From assembly GCA_944380675.1 (NCBI GenBank), contig CALWIH010000011.1:1-36348 (forward strand): a stretch of 36,348 bases of DNA. The letters run 5' to 3'. Below, piece after piece: positions 31,352 to 36,348 of this stretch; the first letter of the stretch is position 1, and each line of letters opens with the position of its first letter. A program made the translations under genes and the position numbers. This DNA is from an uncultured Clostridia bacterium. GTDB taxonomy: Bacteria > Bacillota > Clostridia > Oscillospirales > Acutalibacteraceae. The notes under the pieces were generated by a model. It ran no database searches. It saw only the letters and a program-made list of their open reading frames with translations, and was not told the origin of the DNA.

Positions 31352-33556
31352 TTATGCTTCGCCGTACGCGGTGCGGCTGATGATATCAAGCTGCACGGGG
31401 CGCGGCAGGCTGATAAAGCGCCCGCTGTAGCCGCCGACGCGCACGAACAGGTTCTGGTACAGCTCGGGGCGCGCCATCGCGTCGCGCAGCTCGCGCGTCG
31501 AGACGGCGGTTACCATCAGCTGGGTGCCGCCGAGCGAGAAGTAGGCGCGGATGAGCGCTTCCGTCTTGTCACGGCAGCGGATCAGCTGATCCTTGCCGAG
31601 GCGGAGGTTCTGCACCATTCCGGCGTTCTGCTCGCCGGAGAGCGACGCCATCGAGGTGAGAAGCGACGTCAGCCCGCTGCGATCCATGCCGCCGGAGGGG
31701 CTGTTGCCGTTTGTGAGCGGCGCGCCCTTTTTGCGGCCGTCCGCCGTCGCGCCGGTGTGCTTGCCGAACTTGACGTTGTGGTCGTTGTTGATGAGTACCG
31801 GCAGATAGGTGGAAAGGCCGTTCGCCTCCGCCTGGGCGGCGACGAGGCGGCAGAGGTCGTCGTGCATCCGGGAGGCCATCTCGTCCGCCTCGCGGTTCGC
31901 GTTGCCGTACTTCGGCGCGTCGAGGCAGAGCTGCCGCAGAGCCTCGTCGGGGAAATCCCCATCGAGGGCGCGCACCAGCTCGCGGAGGGGGACGCGGCGC
32001 TCGTCATAGACAAGCTTCCGGATGGCGAGGAGGCTGTCTGACGCCGTGATGTTCCCGTAGGACTCAAGCGTCCCGCCGAGATACCGCAGGCCGCCGGAGA
32101 ACATTCCCTCCCCGCGCGCGACGCAGTCGTCATAGCAGAGGCTCAGGAGCAGGAACGGGGCCATCTTCCCCGCCGCCTCATACTCGGCGGCCTCCTGCTT
32201 CGCGAGGAAGCGGATGAAATGCTCCGCCGACGCGAGGTAGGCCGCGTAGAGCTCTTCAAAGGTCGAAAAGCTTTCCCCGCACGGCGGGGCGATCTGCCGG
32301 CCCGTGTCGGGGCTCTTGCCGCCGTGGAGCGTCAGCTCGAGGACGCGGGCGACGTTCAGCACGCCGTTCGGCGAGCCGAAGCTCCTGCCGCCGATGACGT
32401 ACTCGCCGCAGCCGAAGGGGTAATACTGCTCGGCGTCCTCCCGCGAAACGCCGAACGCCTTCCCGACGTTGGGGACGTTCGCGTCGTCGTTGTACAGAAT
32501 CGGGAAGGTCGTCCCCTCGCCGAGCAGCCGCATGGCGAGGTGCAGAAGCTCCGGATCCATGCCCTCGTACCAGCGCATGGAGAGCTGCGGCTCGTTGCGC
32601 CGGACATGGCGCGTCGCCTCAAAAGCATAGCGGATAAAGAGATCGGCGCTCTCCGGGTCGCGGCGTCCCATGCCGCCGACCATCACGCGGCCGTGCACCG
32701 TGGTGCGCTTGTCGGCGATGAGAAGCCACATGCTGTCGACGATGCGCTGCGCGAGCTCCGGCGTGACGGCGCCGGATTTGAGGTCGCGGGCGAGGTACGT
32801 CCCGAGGTAGTCGTCCATTCTGCCGTAGTCGAGCGTGTGGGCGACGATGGAGTAGAGCCAGCTCAGCTGCGCCGCCTCCCAGAAGGTCTGCGGCGCGCGC
32901 TTCGCGACGGCCTCGAGGTTCGCCGCCATCGTCCGCAGCTCCCATTGCCGCGCGTCCCCGGCCTGACAGGCCAGCTCCGCACACTGGCGGGCGTAAAAGC
33001 GGCAGCAATCGGCGAGAAGATCGAGCGCGCCGAGCAGGGCTTCATAAAAGTCCTCATGGCCGGGATTTTTCCGCGCCGCGGCGCGCACCTCCTCCCGCAG
33101 GCCGGGGATGCCCCCGTCGAGCAATCGGTGATAGTCCACGATGCAGCCCGTCATGCGGTAGAGCGGGTAGGCCGGGTAGTCGTCCTCGAGGTCGTCCGAC
33201 GGGAGGACGCGGTTCGTCTCCTCGTCCATGCACGCCCTCGTGACGGCCTTGCCGCGGCGCGAGAGGAAATAATCGCGCACCACTTCGAGCTCGGCGCGCT
33301 CCTCGCCCTCGGCTTCTGCGATCTCTTTTTCCATCATGCCGGGGCGCAGATACCAGCCGAACTCCTCGTCGTCCTTCGGCGAAAAGCCGACTGCGCGGTA
33401 CGAGGCGATGCCGGCGAGGAGGTCGCCGTCCCGGACGGACTGCAGAATCGCGGGAAACTGCACCCGGAGACAGGCAAGCTCGCGCAGGGCGGCCGACTTG
33501 CCCTCCCACGCCTCATATTCTTTCTGAAATGTCAATTCCCATCTGCGCTTCATCAT
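31352..33556 (-). CDS. Glycyl radical enzyme of the pyruvate formate-lyase family, function unknown
   Basis: This is a 734-residue protein with both halves of the glycyl radical machinery. The thiyl cysteine is C383 in YPFGCGEYVIGG and the radical glycine is G709 in VRVGGYSGRF, close to the C-terminus. Glu385 sits where dehydratase/lyase members have Glu of GCVE, but the intervening Val is Gly. PFL itself has two adjacent cysteines, so this is not a formate-lyase. It lacks features I would expect for choline lyase. The ATG at 33556 has GGAGGAGG 7 bases upstream and overlaps the activase gene by 44 bases. Two sulfatase genes lie upstream in the same unit, so the substrate may be a desulfated small molecule. 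The class is certain, the reaction unknown. Confidence 0.9.
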   Translation of the reverse strand: MMKRRWELTFQKEYEAWEGKSAALRELACLRVQFPAILQSVRDGDLLAGIASYRAVGFSPKDDEEFGWYLRPGMMEKEIAEAEGEERAELEVVRDYFLSRRGKAVTRACMDEETNRVLPSDDLEDDYPAYPLYRMTGCIVDYHRLLDGGIPGLREEVRAAARKNPGHEDFYEALLGALDLLADCCRFYARQCAELACQAGDARQWELRTMAANLEAVAKRAPQTFWEAAQLSWLYSIVAHTLDYGRMDDYLGTYLARDLKSGAVTPELAQRIVDSMWLLIADKRTTVHGRVMVGGMGRRDPESADLFIRYAFEATRHVRRNEPQLSMRWYEGMDPELLHLAMRLLGEGTTFPILYNDDANVPNVGKAFGVSREDAEQYYPFGCGEYVIGGRSFGSPNGVLNVARVLELTLHGGKSPDTGRQIAPPCGESFSTFEELYAAYLASAEHFIRFLAKQEAAEYEAAGKMAPFLLLSLCYDDCVARGEGMFSGGLRYLGGTLESYGNITASDSLLAIRKLVYDERRVPLRELVRALDGDFPDEALRQLCLDAPKYGNANREADEMASRMHDDLCRLVAAQAEANGLSTYLPVLINNDHNVKFGKHTGATADGRKKGAPLTNGNSPSGGMDRSGLTSLLTSMASLSGEQNAGMVQNLRLGKDQLIRCRDKTEALIRAYFSLGGTQLMVTAVSTRELRDAMARPELYQNLFVRVGGYSGRFISLPRPVQLDIISRTAYGEA

Positions 33557-34301
33557 CGTTCAGCCTCCTCCAAAAGGCTTCCTTTTCCTCCTCCGTAAAC
33601 GGGGTGAGGTCGGCGGTGGGGTCGCGGCGGCGCAGCTGCGCGTATTTATGGCGGCCCAGCGTGTGGAAAAACATCAGCTCCACACGCTCAATACAGGGAT
33701 ATTCGCGCTCGAGCGCGGCGATGGCGCGAAAATGCTCCGGCCTGTCCTGATAGCCGGGGACAATGGGGCAGCGCAGCCAGACCCGCTTGCCCTCCCGCCG
33801 GAGCAGCGCGAGCGTATCGAGCACCGGCGAGAGCGGCACGCCGACATCCCGCTCGTGGCGCTCCTCGCCCGTCTGCTTGTAGTCGAGGAGAAACAGATCC
33901 ACATACGGCATCACGGCGTGCACCGCCTCCTCCGAGGCGAAGCCGGACGTGTCGACGCAGACGTGCAGCCCCGCCTCATGGCAGAGGCGGCATGATTCCG
34001 CGAGAAACGCCGCCTGAGCGAGCGGTTCGCCGCCGGAGAAGGTCACGCCGCCGCCAGACAGGCGATAAAACGAGCGGTCGCGCTCCGCAATGGCAAGAAT
34101 CTCCTGCGGCGTCAGCTCCTGACCGTACACAACAGGTTTTCCGTACTTGTCGCGCGCCGATTCGCGGGAAAAACGCTGCGACTCCGGATTGTGGCACCAC
34201 GGGCAGCGCAGCGGGCAGCCCTTCAGGAAAATCGTCGTGCGCACGCCGGGACCGTCGTCCATGGCGGCGCGGGCGACGTCGAAAATCATTCCCTTCAGCA
34301 T
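33513..34301 (-). CDS. Glycyl radical enzyme activating enzyme (radical SAM)
   Basis: This is a 262-residue radical SAM protein. The CX3CX2C cluster motif is C29, C33 and C36 in LKGCPLRCPWCHNPE, and VTFSGGEPL follows as the SAM-binding GGE motif. It installs the glycyl radical on its partner using SAM and a [4Fe-4S] cluster. It is short like PFL-activase and lacks the extra ferredoxin-like Cys insert of many dehydratase activases. I choose the ATG at 34301 (AAAGG 8 bases upstream) over an in-frame GTG two codons earlier. It overlaps the sulfatase gene stop by 7 bases and the glycyl radical enzyme gene start by 44. The assignment is strong. Confidence 0.93.
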   Translation of the reverse strand: MLKGMIFDVARAAMDDGPGVRTTIFLKGCPLRCPWCHNPESQRFSRESARDKYGKPVVYGQELTPQEILAIAERDRSFYRLSGGGVTFSGGEPLAQAAFLAESCRLCHEAGLHVCVDTSGFASEEAVHAVMPYVDLFLLDYKQTGEERHERDVGVPLSPVLDTLALLRREGKRVWLRCPIVPGYQDRPEHFRAIAALEREYPCIERVELMFFHTLGRHKYAQLRRRDPTADLTPFTEEEKEAFWRRLNDDEAQMGIDISERI

Positions 34302-35758
34302 CGGCACGGCCTTTCCGCGAGCGGCAGCCGCGGCTTTGGCGGCAGCTGCGCTTGAAGCTCTCTGATAACGGAAGCGTACGCCGGATCAAAAAAGAGGTTG
34401 CGTTCCTCTTCGGGGTCCGCCGCGAGGTCGTACAGCTCGCCGAACGCTTCGCCGTCATAGACGGTCAGCTTCCAGCGCTTTGTGACGGCGCAGCGGTACC
34501 GCACGGCGTCCGGCTCCTCCATAAACTCGGCGCAGACGGCCTCGCGGCTCCACGCGGCGCCCTCGAGCAGCGGACGGAGCGACAGCCCGTCGCAGCCGGC
34601 GGGCGGCAGTCCGGCGTAGTCGAGGACGGTCGGCAGCAGGTCGGCGAGGGAAACGGGCTCGTCCACCGTCTGCGGCGCGATAAGGCCGGGCGCGGCGGCG
34701 ATCAGCGGGACGTGCAGCACCCCTTCATACGACGCCGGCCCCTTCTCCCCGATCCCGTGATCGAAGAGGAGATCGCCGTGGTCTGTTGTGACGAGGAAGA
34801 GGGTGTTTTCGAGCTGCCCGCAGCGGCGGAACGCCTCGAGCAGCGCGCCGATCTGCCGGTCGTAGAGCTCAATCATCGTATAGTAATACTGGCGGACGAG
34901 GCGCTTGTGCTCCTCGGGGTAATCGAGCCAGCGGGTGTTCTGGTTGCCCGCGATGCCGAACCGCCCGCCGAAGCGGCTCGTCTCAATCGTCCCGTTCGCG
35001 AGGGCGTCGAGGTGAAGCAGGCGCGGATCATAGCCGCCCCGCGCGGGCGGAATCGCGTCCATGGGAAGCTTTGGGAAATCGGACGGCACGGCGAGCGGAT
35101 GGTGCGGATCCTGAAAGCCGAGGTTCAGAAAGAACGGACGCCCCGGCTCGAGCGAGCGCAGAAACGCCTCCGCCCGCTCGACAATCCACCAGCCGCTGTG
35201 AAGGCGCGCCGGGAGCCCCCAATCGGCTGTCCCGTATGCATCTCCCGGAATCAGCCGTCTGACCTGCAGCTCGGGCATATGCCGCCCCTTCACGACGCCG
35301 TGGCGGCGGAGCCAGTGCTCATAGTGGCCGGTGACGCCCCAGTCGGTGTGGCCGACGGTCAGCTCCGCCGTTTCAAAACCGGCAAAATCGCGCAGCGGCT
35401 CCTCCGGGTACGACGCCCGGTTCTCCTCGGAGGGCACGTCCCACGGATAGAAATGCGCCTTGCCGATGTGGTGTGTGCGCCAACCCGCCGCGGTGAGGCG
35501 GGCGCTCAGAAAGTCCTCCGTCGTGCGCACGCGCGTCCCGATGTTGTACGAGCCGTGCCGCCCCGGCAGCTTGCCCGTCATGATGGAAACGCGCGACGGC
35601 GTGCAGACCGGGTTTGTGCAGTAGGCGCGGGAAAAGCGCGCGCCGGAGGCAGCCAGCGCGTCGAGGGACGGCGTACGCATCCAGCTGCTCCCGCAGCAGC
35701 CGAGGCTGTCATAGCGCTGTTGGTCGGTTGTAATCAGAACGATGTTTTTCGTGGACAA
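34295..35758 (-). CDS. Type I sulfatase (formylglycine-dependent, family S1)
   Basis: This is a 487-residue sulfatase. NIVLITTDQQRYDSLGC supplies the first calcium ligands (D12), C52 in PVCTPSRVS is the cysteine to be converted to formylglycine, and VTTDHGDLL provides the second metal pair. There is no signal peptide, so it acts in the cytoplasm on an imported sulfate ester. The start is TTG at 35758 with AGGAG about 8 bases upstream; the in-frame GTG at 35767 overlaps that ribosome site. The maturase (anSME or FGE) is not in the window; the radical SAM gene here belongs to the glycyl radical enzyme. Its stop overlaps the activase start, tying it to that pathway. The family is secure, the substrate unknown. 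Confidence 0.93.
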   Translation of the reverse strand: MSTKNIVLITTDQQRYDSLGCCGSSWMRTPSLDALAASGARFSRAYCTNPVCTPSRVSIMTGKLPGRHGSYNIGTRVRTTEDFLSARLTAAGWRTHHIGKAHFYPWDVPSEENRASYPEEPLRDFAGFETAELTVGHTDWGVTGHYEHWLRRHGVVKGRHMPELQVRRLIPGDAYGTADWGLPARLHSGWWIVERAEAFLRSLEPGRPFFLNLGFQDPHHPLAVPSDFPKLPMDAIPPARGGYDPRLLHLDALANGTIETSRFGGRFGIAGNQNTRWLDYPEEHKRLVRQYYYTMIELYDRQIGALLEAFRRCGQLENTLFLVTTDHGDLLFDHGIGEKGPASYEGVLHVPLIAAAPGLIAPQTVDEPVSLADLLPTVLDYAGLPPAGCDGLSLRPLLEGAAWSREAVCAEFMEEPDAVRYRCAVTKRWKLTVYDGEAFGELYDLAADPEEERNLFFDPAYASVIRELQAQLPPKPRLPLAERPCRC

Positions 35759-35769
35759 AAGGGTCACTC

Positions 35770-36348
35770 CTATGGGCGCGGCGGCATCGGAAAGCTGTCG
35801 CCTGTTTTTTCAATCCAACGGCAGAGCAGATCGTAAAGCTCGCGCCGCTTGCCGACGTAGAGCTGCTCGTGCGCGTAGTTGACAAGCTCGTACGGGTCCT
35901 CTTTCAAATGGAACAGCATCCACTCGCAGTGTTCCAGGCAGACGTACTTCCATCCGTCCTCCGTGACAACGCCGCGGAAGGGCTTGTCGACGCTGTCAAA
36001 GTGGCGCGTCGGGATCACGGACTGCAGGAAAGCGCTGGTGAGCTCCCTGTCGGGGCGTTCGGCTCCGGCGGTGCGCACCCAGGAATAGTCCGTGCCCTCC
36101 ATCCACTCCGGGACGGGAAGGCCGCACAGGCCGAGGCTTGTCGGGGCGAAATCGACGTGGTTGAAGCAGACCTTCTCGCGGTAGCCGCCCTTGAGGCCGG
36201 GCTTCAGCGCCGTGCGCCGCCCGCCGGAGAAAATCACCGGAATGCGGATCGACTCCTCATACGGGCTCATCTTGCGGAACTGGCCGTGCGAGCCCATCAT
36301 CTCGCCGTGGTCGCTGAAAAAGACGATGTGCGTGTTATCGGCAAGGCC
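35770..36348 (-). CDS. Second type I sulfatase, C-terminal part only (cut by the window edge)
   Basis: The frame is open from the right edge to the stop at 35770 (192 residues visible). The first visible residues NTHIVFFSDHGEMMGSHGQ, then YEESIRIPVIFSGG, are the C-terminal metal-binding region of S1 sulfatases, followed by the usual NHVDFAPTSLGLCGLP. The catalytic cysteine lies outside the window. An internal ATG at 36300 is not a start. It ends 11 bases before the next sulfatase gene, so the two are cotranscribed. It is clearly different in sequence from the neighbour and probably attacks another sulfate position or substrate. Confidence 0.9.
   Translation of the reverse strand, partial: GLADNTHIVFFSDHGEMMGSHGQFRKMSPYEESIRIPVIFSGGRRTALKPGLKGGYREKVCFNHVDFAPTSLGLCGLPVPEWMEGTDYSWVRTAGAERPDRELTSAFLQSVIPTRHFDSVDKPFRGVVTEDGWKYVCLEHCEWMLFHLKEDPYELVNYAHEQLYVGKRRELYDLLCRWIEKTGDSFPMPPRP

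Noticed and set aside
31352-33556. Choline TMA-lyase (CutC) or pyruvate formate-lyase identity for the glycyl radical enzyme
   Set aside because: PFL has two adjacent active-site cysteines and CutC has GCVE with its own partner genes; here the loop is Cys-Gly-Glu and no microcompartment genes are seen.
1-36348. CRISPR arrays, tRNA or rRNA genes, insertion sequences, phage genes, riboswitches
   Set aside because: No repeat-spacer pattern, cloverleaf, transposase or integrase motif was found by eye; the gaps are short and mostly explained by promoters and terminators.

Overview
The window is a GC-rich (about two thirds G+C), almost fully coding stretch of bacterial chromosome. The gene families point to an anaerobic, probably gut-dwelling member of the Clostridia (Oscillospirales or Christensenellales type). 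The evidence is AGGAGG-type ribosome sites before nearly every gene, a FeoA-FeoA-FeoB-Cys-rich-protein iron operon, AraC regulators beside glycosidases, and a glycyl radical enzyme with a radical SAM activase. This placement is inferred from gene content, not from a marker gene. No rRNA, tRNA, insertion sequence, phage gene or CRISPR array was seen. Both edges cut genes: an AmmeMemoRadiSam B/A fusion on the left and a sulfatase on the right.

Layout. 1-1978 (minus): the AmmeMemoRadiSam fusion and an AraC regulator. 2115-5442 (plus): a uroporphyrinogen-decarboxylase/MtaA-like protein and a GH42 beta-galactosidase, divergent from that AraC gene. 5534-8605 (minus): a NahK-like sugar kinase, a sugar nucleotidyltransferase and a second AraC regulator. 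9022-11925 (minus): feoA, feoA, feoB and a small FeoB-associated Cys-rich membrane protein, with three GTTAG/CTAAC palindromes. 12186-13577 (plus): a cysteine synthase and an XRE-like DNA-binding protein. 13648-15114 (minus): a GT8 glycosyltransferase and an HdeD-like membrane protein whose 5' end looks damaged.

The centrepiece is 15238-29729 (minus), nine tightly packed genes. In transcription order they are a GmhA-like SIS protein, a ROK kinase, NagA, a tandem metallo-beta-lactamase-fold protein, a GH20 hexosaminidase, two GH38 alpha-mannosidases, a GH2 beta-mannosidase and a D-lyxose/mannose isomerase. Together these would take the mannose-and-GlcNAc part of an N-glycan apart from the outside in and feed the sugars into central metabolism. 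None of the enzymes shows a signal peptide, so the glycans must be imported, yet no transporter, ENGase, NagB or ManA is present in the window. The tandem MBL protein and the single-domain SIS protein have no assigned role and are the best candidates for something new in this locus. A GH32 beta-fructosidase is divergently transcribed from the operon promoter.

31352-36348 (minus) holds two cytoplasmic-type sulfatases, a short PFL-AE-like radical SAM activase and a glycyl radical enzyme, coupled by overlapping ends. The glycyl radical enzyme has an unusual Cys-Gly-Glu active-site loop. This is a plausible pathway that removes sulfate from an imported compound and then breaks it by radical chemistry. 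The substrate cannot be read from the sequence.
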